Assembly (NCBI GenBank): GCA_035693105.1
Contig: DASSHC010000283.1
Location: forward strand, 1 to 5,125
Reading direction: 5' to 3'
Source: DASSHC01 sp035693105
GTDB taxonomy: Bacteria > Chloroflexota > Chloroflexia > Thermomicrobiales > Thermomicrobiaceae
DNA: 5,125 nucleotides
A program made the position numbers and the translations under genes. Shown here piece after piece: positions 1 to 5,125 of the stretch. The notes under the pieces were generated by a model. It searched no databases and was not told the DNA's origin. It was given only the letters and a program-made list of their open reading frames with translations. The first letter of the stretch is position 1. Every line of letters begins with the position of its first letter.

Positions 1-917
1 GGCACATCGGCGACGTCCGGGCCGTGGACGGGGTCACGTTCTCGCTCAACCGGGGCGAGACGCTGGGCCTCGTGGGCGAGTCGGGCTGCGGCAAGAGCAC
101 GACCGGCCGCGCCATCCTGCAGCTCTACAAGCCGACGGCAGGGACGGTCAGTTTCGAGGGCCGCGACCTGACCAAGCTCGACGGTGGCGAGATGCGCAAG
201 ATGCGCCGCCACCTGCAGATGATCTTCCAGGACCCCTACGCCTCGCTCAACCCGCGCATGACCGTCGGCAGCATCATCAGCGAGCCGATGCAGATCCACC
301 ACCTGGTGGCCAAGGGCCAGCGCAACGAGAAGGTGCAGGAGTTGCTGCAGACCGTCGGCCTCAATCCCTACTTCGCCAACCGCTACCCGCACGAGTTCTC
401 CGGCGGGCAGCGGCAGCGCATCGGCGTGGCCCGCGCGCTGGCCGCCAACCCGGACTTCATCGTGGCCGACGAGCCGGTCTCGGCGCTCGACGTCTCGATT
501 CAGGCGCAGATCATCAACCTGCTGGAGGATCTCCAGGAGCAGTTCGGTCTGACCTACCTCTTCATCGCCCACGACCTGAGCGTGGTGCGCCACATCTCCG
601 ACCGCGTGGCGGTGATGTACCTGGGCAAGATCGCCGAGTTGGCTGACCGCAACGCCCTCTACGACGACCCGCTGCACCCGTACACGAAGGCGCTCCTCTC
701 GGCCGTGCCGATTCCGGACCCGATCATCGAGAAGAAGCGCGAGCGCATCATCCTGACGGGCGACGTGCCCAGTCCGATCAACCCGCCGTCGGGCTGCCAT
801 TTCCACACGCGCTGCCCGTACGCGATGGATGTCTGCCGCAAGATCGAGCCGAAGTTCGTCGATCAGGGCGGCGGCCACTACGTGGCCTGCCACCTCTACC
901 CGAACTCCGGCGCCTGA
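1..917 (+). CDS. Oligopeptide/dipeptide ABC transporter ATP-binding protein, OppF/DppF type (5' end missing)
   Basis: Cytoplasmic ATPase subunit that powers peptide (or related solute) uptake through an Opp/Dpp-type importer, normally paired with a second ATPase, two permeases and a lipoprotein binding protein. The frame is open from base 3, so the true start lies upstream; the GTG at 24 is an internal Val in the usual V-x-A-V-D-G-V segment. Counting from that Val: Walker A GESGCGKST at 18-26, Q-loop Gln69 in IFQDPYASLNPR, signature FSGGQRQR 125-132, Walker B FIVADEP 145-151, D-loop SALD 153-156 and switch His183. The Opp/Dpp-specific C-terminal extension follows, with HPYTKALLSAVP at 218-229 and four cysteines (258, 264, 271, 289) spaced as in relatives reported to bind a [4Fe-4S] cluster. 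All catalytic motifs are intact. The family assignment is firm; the substrate cannot be told. The other transporter genes probably lie upstream, outside the window. Confidence 0.95.
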   Translation, partial: HIGDVRAVDGVTFSLNRGETLGLVGESGCGKSTTGRAILQLYKPTAGTVSFEGRDLTKLDGGEMRKMRRHLQMIFQDPYASLNPRMTVGSIISEPMQIHHLVAKGQRNEKVQELLQTVGLNPYFANRYPHEFSGGQRQRIGVARALAANPDFIVADEPVSALDVSIQAQIINLLEDLQEQFGLTYLFIAHDLSVVRHISDRVAVMYLGKIAELADRNALYDDPLHPYTKALLSAVPIPDPIIEKKRERIILTGDVPSPINPPSGCHFHTRCPYAMDVCRKIEPKFVDQGGGHYVACHLYPNSGA

Positions 918-947
918 GGTCCCGAGGATGGGCGAGCGGCCAGCGTC

Positions 948-1592
948 GTGTTCAATCTGACCGATCCTTTCGCGATCGTCGCGACGCTGGTCGCGTTCAT
1001 CTTCGGCATCACGATCCACGAGTTCAGCCACGCCTGGTCGGCGATGATGCTGGGCGACCACACCGCCGAGCACCAGGGGCGCGTCACGCTCAACCCGCTG
1101 GCGCACCTCGATCCGCTGGGCTCGATCGGGCTCCTGGCCATCGTCTTCCTCGGTTGGGGCATCGGGTGGGGCAAGCCCGTCCCGGTCAACCCAGCCCGGC
1201 TCAAGTGGCCGCAGCGCGGCATGGCGCTGACCTCGCTGGCCGGGCCGGTCTCCAACATGATCGCCGCGCTCGTCTTCGTGATCCCGCTGCGCCTGGGCAC
1301 GATCCACGCCGACATGGGCGGCTACATCCTGGTGCGTCAGTTGGTCGTGGTCAATATCCTGCTGGCCGCCTTCAACTTCATCCCGATCCCGCCGCTCGAC
1401 GGCTCCAAGATCCTGGTCGGCTTCCTGCCGCGCTTCTGGCTCCCCTATCTCGCGCCCATCGAGCGCTACGGTGTGATGATCCTGCTGGCGCTGATCCTCT
1501 TCGGCGGCATCGGCGCGGTGGTGCTCCAGTCGATGTACCTGCCGGTCTTCGACGTGCTGACCCGGGTGATTGTCGGCAAGACGCCGTTGTAG
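948..1592 (+). CDS. Site-2 protease family (M50) intramembrane metalloprotease, compact form
   Basis: Predicted integral membrane zinc protease that would cleave transmembrane helices of substrate proteins within the bilayer. The 214-residue protein has the HExxH zinc motif HEFSH at 24-28 inside the first hydrophobic segment. It also has the conserved NPLAHLDPLGS at 49-59, GKPVPVNPARLK at 75-86 and LAGPVSN at 97-103. The second catalytic motif NFIPIPPLDGSKIL is at 143-156, where Asp151 is the expected third zinc ligand with His24 and His28. Further hydrophobic stretches lie near 57-72, 97-116, 127-146 and 172-196. There is no PDZ domain, so it belongs with the short YwhC-like members and not with RseP. 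The GTG at 948 is the only start codon after the in-frame stop that ends the previous gene; the weak GAGCGG at 934-939 may serve as ribosome binding site. It lies 30 bases after the transporter gene and 10 before the HD gene. The substrate is unknown. Confidence 0.93.
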   Translation: MFNLTDPFAIVATLVAFIFGITIHEFSHAWSAMMLGDHTAEHQGRVTLNPLAHLDPLGSIGLLAIVFLGWGIGWGKPVPVNPARLKWPQRGMALTSLAGPVSNMIAALVFVIPLRLGTIHADMGGYILVRQLVVVNILLAAFNFIPIPPLDGSKILVGFLPRFWLPYLAPIERYGVMILLALILFGGIGAVVLQSMYLPVFDVLTRVIVGKTPL

Positions 1593-1602
1593 CGGTGGGC
1601 GC

Positions 1603-2148
1603 GTGGCGGTGAGCGTCTTCTCCGTGCCCGCCGGATCAGTGGCCGCGCGCGTCGTCTACCGCACGCGGCAGGGGCTGGCCCACCTGCGCCCACAACGCGC
1701 CGGCGCGGTCGACGCCGAGCTTGCCGGCTGGTTGAGCCCGGCTCAGCTCGGGCTCGTCGCGCGTTTGACCGCGGCCGACCGTGCGCACCTGCTGCGCGCC
1801 GGCCGAAGGGCAGCCACCCTGAGCGCGGATCCCGACCTCGTCCTCGCCGCGCTGCTGCACGATGTCGGCAAGGCGGACGAGCGTACGCGGGTGCGGCTCT
1901 GGCAGCGGGTGCTGGTCGTCCTCCTCGGGCGCGTCGCTCCGGACCTGCTGGCGCGGCTGGCGCGACCGAGCCACCGGCCGTGGCGGCGGGGATTCTACCT
2001 GGCGCTGGCGCACCCCCGGCTCGGCGCCGAGATGGCGCGTGCCAGCGGAGCGAGCGCGCGCGCCTGCTGGCTGATCGCCCACCACCACGACGCCTCTGTG
2101 ACGGACCCCACGCTCACTCTGCTGCGGCAAATCGACGAGGAGGCCTAG
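1603..2148 (+). CDS. HD-domain protein, putative metal-dependent phosphohydrolase
   Basis: Small predicted cytoplasmic protein (181 residues from the GTG at 1603) with an HD-superfamily metal-binding pattern. His62 lies in DRAHLLRAGR, the HD pair is at 86-87 in LLHDVGK, and His137 is in ALAHPRLGAEMA. A histidine cluster HHHD (160-163) follows in WLIAHHHD. HD proteins usually hydrolyse phosphoester bonds, often of nucleotides, but the substrate here cannot be inferred. The N-terminal 55 residues hold no motif I recognise. The start is uncertain: GTG at 1603 and GTG at 1609 both fit the GGTGGG at 1594-1599, while an in-frame TTG at 1570 would overlap the protease gene and add an Arg-rich lead. 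The gene sits 10 bases after the protease gene, and its stop codon directly abuts the ATG of scpA, so co-transcription is very likely. It is widely found as a conserved hypothetical HD protein; confidence in the domain is high, in activity low. Confidence 0.85.
   Translation: MAVSVFSVPAGSVAARVVYRTRQGLAHLRPQRAGAVDAELAGWLSPAQLGLVARLTAADRAHLLRAGRRAATLSADPDLVLAALLHDVGKADERTRVRLWQRVLVVLLGRVAPDLLARLARPSHRPWRRGFYLALAHPRLGAEMARASGASARACWLIAHHHDASVTDPTLTLLRQIDEEA
2137..2143 (+). promoter_or_regulatory. Strong ribosome binding site of scpA
   Basis: GAGGAGG, a near-perfect Shine-Dalgarno sequence, ends five bases before the ATG at 2149. It lies inside the last codons of the HD gene and settles the scpA start over the GTG at 2152. 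Confidence 0.8.
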
Positions 2149-2889
2149 ATGGTGGTGGCCGAGCCGCGGCGCGCGCTTCTGGCAGGTTACCAACTGCGCC
2201 TGCCGGTCTTCGAGGGCCCGCTCGACGTGCTGCTGCGGCTGATCGAGCGCGACCAGCTCGCGATCACGGACATCTCGCTGGTGGCCGTCACCGAGCAGTT
2301 CGTCGCCTACACCGCTACGTTAGGCGACGTGCCGCCGGCGGTGCTGGCCGATTTCGCGGCGACGGCGGCGCGGCTGCTGGCGCTCAAGGCGCGCTCGCTC
2401 CTCCCCGCCCCGCCCGCCGTCGAGGCCGAGCCGGAGCCGGACGATCTGACGCGCCAGCTCGCCGCTTACCGGGCCGCCAAGGCGGCGGCGGCCGAGCTGC
2501 GCCGCCGTGAGCGCGAGAACCTGCGCTCCTGGCCGCTCGGGCGCGCGCCGCTGAGCGAGCTGAGCGTCTCCGAGCGCCTGATCGCCGCGCCGCTGGCCGC
2601 GCTGCCCGGCGCGCTGCGCCGCTGCCTGGCGCGCGCGCTGCCGCCGCCCACGGTCCATCAGCCGTCGCCGGTCATCTCGCTGGCGGCCATGACGCGGCGC
2701 TTGCTGGAGCGACTCGGCGCCGGCCCGGCGCGCTTCTCGGAGCTGCTGGGACCAGCGGCCGGCCGCGCCGAGCAGGCGGTGGCCTTCATCGCGCTCCTGT
2801 CGCTGCTGCGCCGCCGCGCGGTCGAGGCGCGCCAGGAGGGCCTCTTCGGCGAGATCGACGTTGCCCCCCACCCCCATACCGATGCCTGA
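2149..2889 (+). CDS. scpA: Segregation and condensation protein A
   Basis: Kleisin subunit of the bacterial SMC-ScpAB condensin, which bridges the two SMC heads and helps compact and segregate the chromosome. The 246-residue length is normal for the family. The hallmark N-terminal motif FEGPLDVLL is at 21-29 in LPVFEGPLDVLLRLIER, followed by ITDISLVAVTEQF (39-51) and the conserved helix ARLLALKARSLLP at 74-86. An acidic, Pro-rich linker VEAEPEPDD at 91-99 leads to an Arg/Ala-rich helix (about 100-125). The C-terminal winged helix, which in the family binds the SMC head, lies around 175-236 and includes VAFIALLSLLRRRAVEARQEG. Translation starts at the ATG directly after the stop codon of the HD gene, and the gene overlaps scpB by 8 bases, the usual arrangement for subunits made together. 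The middle third is rich in Ala and Arg, in line with the high GC content. Confidence 0.95.
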   Translation: MVVAEPRRALLAGYQLRLPVFEGPLDVLLRLIERDQLAITDISLVAVTEQFVAYTATLGDVPPAVLADFAATAARLLALKARSLLPAPPAVEAEPEPDDLTRQLAAYRAAKAAAAELRRRERENLRSWPLGRAPLSELSVSERLIAAPLAALPGALRRCLARALPPPTVHQPSPVISLAAMTRRLLERLGAGPARFSELLGPAAGRAEQAVAFIALLSLLRRRAVEARQEGLFGEIDVAPHPHTDA

Positions 2890-3463
2890 GCCGGACCAGC
2901 AACTGCCGCTCGACGCGATCGCGCCGGAGGAGCGCGTCGCCGCGCTCGGGGCGCTCCTCTTCGTCGCGCCGGAGCCAGTGCCGCTGGCGCGGTTGGCGCA
3001 GCAGCTCGGCTGCACGCCCGACGAGACACGAGCGGCTGCGTCGCTGCTAGCCGAGCGGCTGGCCGCGGTTGGGTTGCTGCTGCAGTGGGCCGACCAGGCG
3101 CTCCAGCTTGCCAGTGCGCCCCGCTTTGCCCGGCTGCTGCAGCGCTTCCTCGGGCTGGAGCGCGGCGTGCGCCTTTCGCAGGCCGCGCTGGAGACGCTGG
3201 CCATCGTCGCCTACATTCAGCCGGTGACCCGGCTGGGGATCGAGGCCGTGCGCGGGGTCGATTCCACGGGCGTCTTGCAGACGCTGCTGGCGCGCGGACT
3301 GGTCGAGCCGGTCGGGCGGCTGCCGGCGGTCGGCAGCCCGGTCCTCTACGGCACCTCCCCCGACTTCCTGCGTTTCTTCGGGCTGACCAGCCTGGCCGAG
3401 CTGCCGCCGCTCCCCGAGGAGCTGGCGACGCTGATCGAGCGAGCCGAGGAGCATGGCGGCTGA
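2882..3463 (+). CDS. scpB: Segregation and condensation protein B
   Basis: Dimeric winged-helix (Kite) subunit that binds the ScpA linker in the SMC-ScpAB condensin. From the ATG at 2882 the protein has 193 residues, typical for the family. The first winged helix spans about 16-82 (ERVAALGALLFVAPEPVPLARLAQ). The second, about 97-165, carries the signature LSQAALETLAIVAYIQPVTR (98-117) and then IEAVRGVDSTGVLQTLLARG (120-139). The family's closing block YGTSPDFLRFFGL is at 156-168. The ATG lies inside the end of scpA (8-base overlap), which suggests translational coupling. There is no good Shine-Dalgarno sequence just before it; an AGGAGG at 2834-2839 is too distant. An in-frame TTG at 2861 would add seven residues (MPPTPIP) not typical of the family, so I prefer 2882. 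The acidic tail is short. This is the last gene of the + strand run. Confidence 0.95.
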   Translation: MPEPDQQLPLDAIAPEERVAALGALLFVAPEPVPLARLAQQLGCTPDETRAAASLLAERLAAVGLLLQWADQALQLASAPRFARLLQRFLGLERGVRLSQAALETLAIVAYIQPVTRLGIEAVRGVDSTGVLQTLLARGLVEPVGRLPAVGSPVLYGTSPDFLRFFGLTSLAELPPLPEELATLIERAEEHGG

Positions 3464-3587
3464 GGCGCATGGCGCCGACGAGCGCGGCCTGTGCAGGACG
3501 GGCCTTACGGGAGGCTCGGGATGCGGGGAAAATGAGGCAGCCAGCCGGAGGGGGCCAACCGTCGTCGTTCGCCCCAAACCTACCCCG

Positions 3588-3616
3588 GTCATCCCGAGCG
3601 CGGTTGAAGGACCCGT
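3588..3616. repeat. Dispersed-repeat-like element (GTCATCCCGAGCGCGGTTGAAGGACC type)
   Basis: This 29-base stretch matches, as I recall it, the short repeat GTCATCCTGAGCGCAGTCGAAGGA scattered between genes in many unrelated GC-rich and other bacterial genomes. Its tell-tale translations are present here: VIPSAVEGP on + and PSTALGMT on -. It sits in the 192-base gap (3464-3655) between the converging scpB and acetyltransferase genes, a typical location. GGTC at 3587-3590 can pair with GACC at 3610-3613, but I see no long stem. Only one copy lies in this window, so repetition in the genome is an inference. The rest of the gap shows no gene, no convincing hairpin plus T-run and no RNA gene. Confidence 0.55.
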
Positions 3617-3655
3617 CCTCACACGATACAACGTGCAGTCGGCAGGCAGGAGCGC

Positions 3656-4162
3656 CTACGGCTCTTCGCGCCGCTTCTCCATCAGGATGCCGTGGCGGTT
3701 GCGGCCGTAGTAGTTGCGCAGATCGCCGACCGGGAGGTAGCCAAGGCGGCGGTAGAGGGCCTGCGCGCCGTGATTCTTGTCTTCTACCATCAGCGTGAGA
3801 TGGTTCGTCGGCAAGATCTCCTCGGCCAGATTCATCAGCGCGCTGGCGATGCCGCGGCGGCGAAAGTCGGGGTCGACACAGAGGTTGAGGATGCGGCCCT
3901 GCCGCTCGTGGAGGTCGGCCACGATGCAGCCAGCCGGGCGCTCGCCGGCGCTGGCGACCAACATCAAGGCGCGCGGCCAGGCGTAGAGGACGGTGAGCGA
4001 CGGCAGGCCGTAGGCCTGGCCCTGCTCGAAGCAGCGGTGCTGCAGCTGCCAGAGCGACCAGAGGTCGGCCAGGCGGGCCTGGCGAATCACGATCGCGTCC
4101 GCTGACCTGCTGCCCGCGTCGTTTCGGAGTCTGCTTCGACCCTCAATCACCCGGCCCGCCAT
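3656..4162 (-). CDS. GNAT-family N-acetyltransferase, RimI-like
   Basis: Predicted cytoplasmic enzyme that moves an acetyl group from acetyl-CoA to an amine, possibly a protein N-terminus as RimI does. The 168-residue protein has an N-terminal stretch of about 22 residues without a motif. The GNAT fold then starts at IVIRQARLADLWSLWQLQHR (24-43). The acetyl-CoA loop is LCVDPDFRRRGIASALM at 94-110, with RRRGIA as the pyrophosphate-binding R-x-x-G-x-A. VEDKNHGAQALYRRLGY at 126-142 is the late GNAT motif with Asn130 and Tyr137, and YYGRNRHGILMEK (151-163) resembles the RimI ending. The ATG at 4162 is chosen because GAGGAGGA stands four bases or so upstream; a GTG at codon 25 would give a shorter protein without such a site. 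It is on the same strand as the holin-like gene, 54 bases downstream, and faces scpB. The substrate is unknown, and a general GNAT role is equally possible. Confidence 0.9.
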   Translation of the reverse strand: MAGRVIEGRSRLRNDAGSRSADAIVIRQARLADLWSLWQLQHRCFEQGQAYGLPSLTVLYAWPRALMLVASAGERPAGCIVADLHERQGRILNLCVDPDFRRRGIASALMNLAEEILPTNHLTLMVEDKNHGAQALYRRLGYLPVGDLRNYYGRNRHGILMEKRREEP

Positions 4163-4165
4163 GCG

Positions 4166-4173
4166 TCCTCCTC
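4166..4173 (-). promoter_or_regulatory. Strong ribosome binding site of the GNAT gene
   Basis: Read on the - strand this is GAGGAGGA, ending three bases before the ATG at 4162-4160. It decides the long start of the acetyltransferase over internal GTG codons. Confidence 0.75.
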
Positions 4174-4186
4174 GGCCTGGGAGCGG

Positions 4187-4206
4187 GCAGGCGCTCGCTC
4201 GCCTGC
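4187..4206. repeat. Perfect 7-base inverted repeat with 6-base spacer upstream of the GNAT gene
   Basis: GCAGGCG at 4187-4193 and its complement CGCCTGC at 4200-4206 flank CTCGCT. The repeat lies between the TATACT box and the ribosome binding site of the acetyltransferase gene. A start of transcription about seven bases after the box would fall within it, so an operator is one reading. As RNA it could also form a hairpin after the holin-like gene, but no T-run follows on either strand, which argues against an ordinary intrinsic terminator. In DNA this GC-rich a chance occurrence is possible. Confidence 0.35.
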
Positions 4207-4208
4207 TG

Positions 4209-4214
4209 AGTATA
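4209..4214 (-). promoter_or_regulatory. Possible -10 box (TATACT) for the GNAT gene
   Basis: On the - strand the hexamer TATACT differs by one base from the bacterial -10 consensus and stands out in GC-rich surroundings. It lies about 46 bases before the ATG of the acetyltransferase and just after the stop codon of the holin-like gene. No good -35 box is seen: at 16 to 18 bases further upstream the sequence reads GGCAAATG. It is therefore a weak prediction. Confidence 0.3.
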
Positions 4215-4216
4215 GC

Positions 4217-4513
4217 CTACCCGTGGGGCTCATTTGCCGCATCGCCCGGCCGCAGCGCCGCGGCCTGTGAGTAGGCTCCGCTGGCGGCGAAGCCGAAGAC
4301 GACCGCCGCGAGCACGATCCGGACCAGGGGATCGAGCTGTGGCCAGGCATCGACCGCCTGCGCCAGCGCGGCGACCAGGCCGCCGGTCAGCATGGCGGCC
4401 GGCGTGGCCCAGCGCGTCGGCAAGCCGAGCCGCTTCAGGCCCTCGACGACCAGTGGCACCAGCACCGCCGCCGGCACACCGAGCAGGACGATCCCATTGG
4501 CGAAGTTATCCAC
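4217..4513 (-). CDS. Small holin-like membrane protein
   Basis: A 98-residue predicted membrane protein, mostly hydrophobic. Three likely membrane segments lie at about 7-25 (GIVLLGVPAAVLVPLVVEG), 38-54 (PAAMLTGGLVAALAQAV) and 62-83 (PLVRIVLAAVVFGFAASGAY). A basic loop LKRLGLPTRW (26-35) joins the first two, and a short polar tail ends the protein. Size, topology and the place directly after a wall amidase fit a phage holin, which opens the membrane to release endolysin; no family motif proves this. The GTG at 4513 is preferred since GGGGAGAG ends six bases upstream; it overlaps the amidase stop by 8 bases. A GTG at 4531 would add six residues (MRGEKR), a basic start that also suits a membrane protein, but lacks a good ribosome site. 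It could instead be an unrelated small membrane protein of the host. Confidence 0.75.
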   Translation of the reverse strand: MDNFANGIVLLGVPAAVLVPLVVEGLKRLGLPTRWATPAAMLTGGLVAALAQAVDAWPQLDPLVRIVLAAVVFGFAASGAYSQAAALRPGDAANEPHG

Positions 4514-5125
4514 GCGCTTCTCTCCCCGCACCGTTCACGACCGCCAGCGCACGCCGGGCGTCCAGCAGGTCGGCCCCCAGCCGGCGCAGCAGCACGTCCC
4601 AGCGCGCCGGCCGGGCCCCCGCGTGCCGCTCGAACACCGCCCGCTCGAAGTACTGCACCGTCACCCCGCCCTCGTCCAGCTCGTCACTCAGCGGATACCC
4701 AATCAAGAGCAGCGCGTCGTTCGCCCCCAGCCGCTGCTCGAGGTCTTCGTAGAACGCCCGGAAGCCCCCGGCCAGCGTGTGCCCGTTGATGATGCGGCCA
4801 GCCGGCGCGGTCGTCGTGCTCGTCGCCGGCGCACTCGCGATCAGCTCCACCAGGTGCGCCCACTTGAACCCCGGCCCCGGATCCGTGTGGTTGTCCGCCC
4901 CGCCCCACTGCCCCGCCTTGTACGGGTCCGCCACGTCCTCATGCCCGATGATCCCCGCCCGCTCATCCTTGCCCACGTACTCCGCCGGCACCGTCATCCC
5001 CCGCGACCGGCACCAGCGAAACACCGCCGCCAGGCTCACGTACTGCGCCTCCGGCCGCGCATCCCGCGCGAACCCCTCCAGCTCGCAGTTGATCGCCTGC
5101 ACGTCAACCGCCTGGTTGGCCACCG
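4506..5125 (-). CDS. N-acetylmuramoyl-L-alanine amidase (Amidase_2-like) with C-terminal GYPLS/TVQYFER domain (5' end missing)
   Basis: Predicted peptidoglycan hydrolase cutting the bond between N-acetylmuramic acid and the stem peptide. The gene runs off the window; the GTG at 5123 is probably an internal Val. Counting from it, residues 2-18 (ANQAVDVQAINCELEGF) match the central strand usually written N-x-x-x-IGIE in this fold. His61 in IIGHEDV and Asp81 in NHTDPGPGFKW are the expected second and third zinc ligands; the first His and any signal peptide lie outside the window. A Thr/Pro/Ala-rich linker SAPATSTTTAPAG (97-109) leads to a second domain (about 110-190). That domain holds NGHTLAGGFRAFYE, GYPLSDELDEGGVTVQYFER (142-161) and WDVLLRRLGADLL, a pattern I know from secreted Chloroflexota proteins and presume to be for binding or anchoring. 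It overlaps the holin-like gene by 8 bases, so it may be a phage endolysin or a host wall enzyme derived from one. Confidence 0.85.
   Translation of the reverse strand, partial: VANQAVDVQAINCELEGFARDARPEAQYVSLAAVFRWCRSRGMTVPAEYVGKDERAGIIGHEDVADPYKAGQWGGADNHTDPGPGFKWAHLVELIASAPATSTTTAPAGRIINGHTLAGGFRAFYEDLEQRLGANDALLLIGYPLSDELDEGGVTVQYFERAVFERHAGARPARWDVLLRRLGADLLDARRALAVVNGAGREARG
4520..4527 (-). promoter_or_regulatory. Ribosome binding site of the holin-like gene
   Basis: On the - strand GGGGAGAG ends six bases before the GTG at 4513-4511 and lies within the final codons of the amidase gene. It supports 4513 over the upstream GTG at 4531, and suggests coupling of the two genes. Confidence 0.55.

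Noticed and set aside
1980..2510. 176-codon + strand frame across the HD/scpA junction
   Set aside because: Low-complexity Arg/Ala/Gly sequence in an alternative frame of two well-supported genes.
2861..2881. Upstream TTG start for scpB
   Set aside because: It would add only MPPTPIP, which is not typical of ScpB, and the ATG at 2882 gives the standard overlap with scpA.
2320..3470. Long - strand frames antisense to scpA and scpB
   Set aside because: They translate to Arg/Ala/Ser-rich sequence with no recognisable motif, as expected opposite GC-rich coding DNA.
3489..3510. Short palindromic bases (CCTGTGCAGG and flanking GGCC/GGCC) considered as a terminator of scpB
   Set aside because: The stem is only about four pairs with a two-base loop and no T-run follows.
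3047..3631. 194-codon - strand frame containing PSTALGMT
   Set aside because: It is antisense to scpB over most of its length and starts in the repeat element. The open frame reflects high GC content, and scpB is unambiguous.
3453..3710. 85-codon + strand frame across the scpB/GNAT gap
   Set aside because: It begins inside the end of scpB, runs antisense into the GNAT gene, and its only striking stretch (VIPSAVEGP) is the translation of an intergenic repeat. No protein family pattern is seen.
3692..4105. 137-codon + strand frame antisense to the GNAT gene
   Set aside because: The GNAT frame on the other strand carries the acetyl-CoA loop and a strong ribosome binding site; this one has no motif and no ribosome site.
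1..5125. Search by eye for CRISPR repeats, tRNA genes, riboswitches and insertion-sequence ends
   Set aside because: No regularly spaced repeats, cloverleaf, conserved riboswitch core or transposase motif was seen; nearly all of the window is covered by recognised genes.

Overview
The window is GC-rich, gene-dense bacterial DNA with many GTG starts and tightly packed or overlapping genes. Gene content and protein style point to a Chloroflexota bacterium, perhaps of the Thermomicrobia/Sphaerobacter kind. The strongest hint is the C-terminal domain of the right-hand amidase (GYPLS...TVQYFER...VLLRRLG), which I associate from memory with secreted proteins of that phylum. This placement is an inference and was not checked by any search.

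Left part, + strand (1-3463): a run of five genes. It begins with the 3' part of an OppF/DppF-type peptide-transporter ATPase. After 30 bases comes a compact site-2 protease (M50), then a small HD-domain protein, then scpA and scpB. From the protease to scpB the gaps are 10 bases, 0 bases and an 8-base overlap, so these four genes look like one operon. ScpA and ScpB form the SMC-ScpAB chromosome condensin; the protease and HD protein are fellow travellers of unknown functional link.

Middle (3464-3655): 192 bases without a gene, between converging genes. It holds one copy of a dispersed-repeat-like element that translates as VIPSAVEGP on + and PSTALGMT on -. I see no clear intrinsic terminator.

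Right part, - strand (5125 down to 3656): an N-acetylmuramoyl-L-alanine amidase (cut by the window edge) carrying the Chloroflexota-style C-terminal domain. It overlaps by 8 bases a small protein with three hydrophobic segments that resembles a holin. This pair looks like a lysis cassette of prophage origin or a domesticated wall-remodelling pair. After 54 bases containing a TATACT box and an inverted repeat follows a RimI-like GNAT acetyltransferase with a strong ribosome binding site.

No tRNA, rRNA, CRISPR array or insertion sequence was seen.
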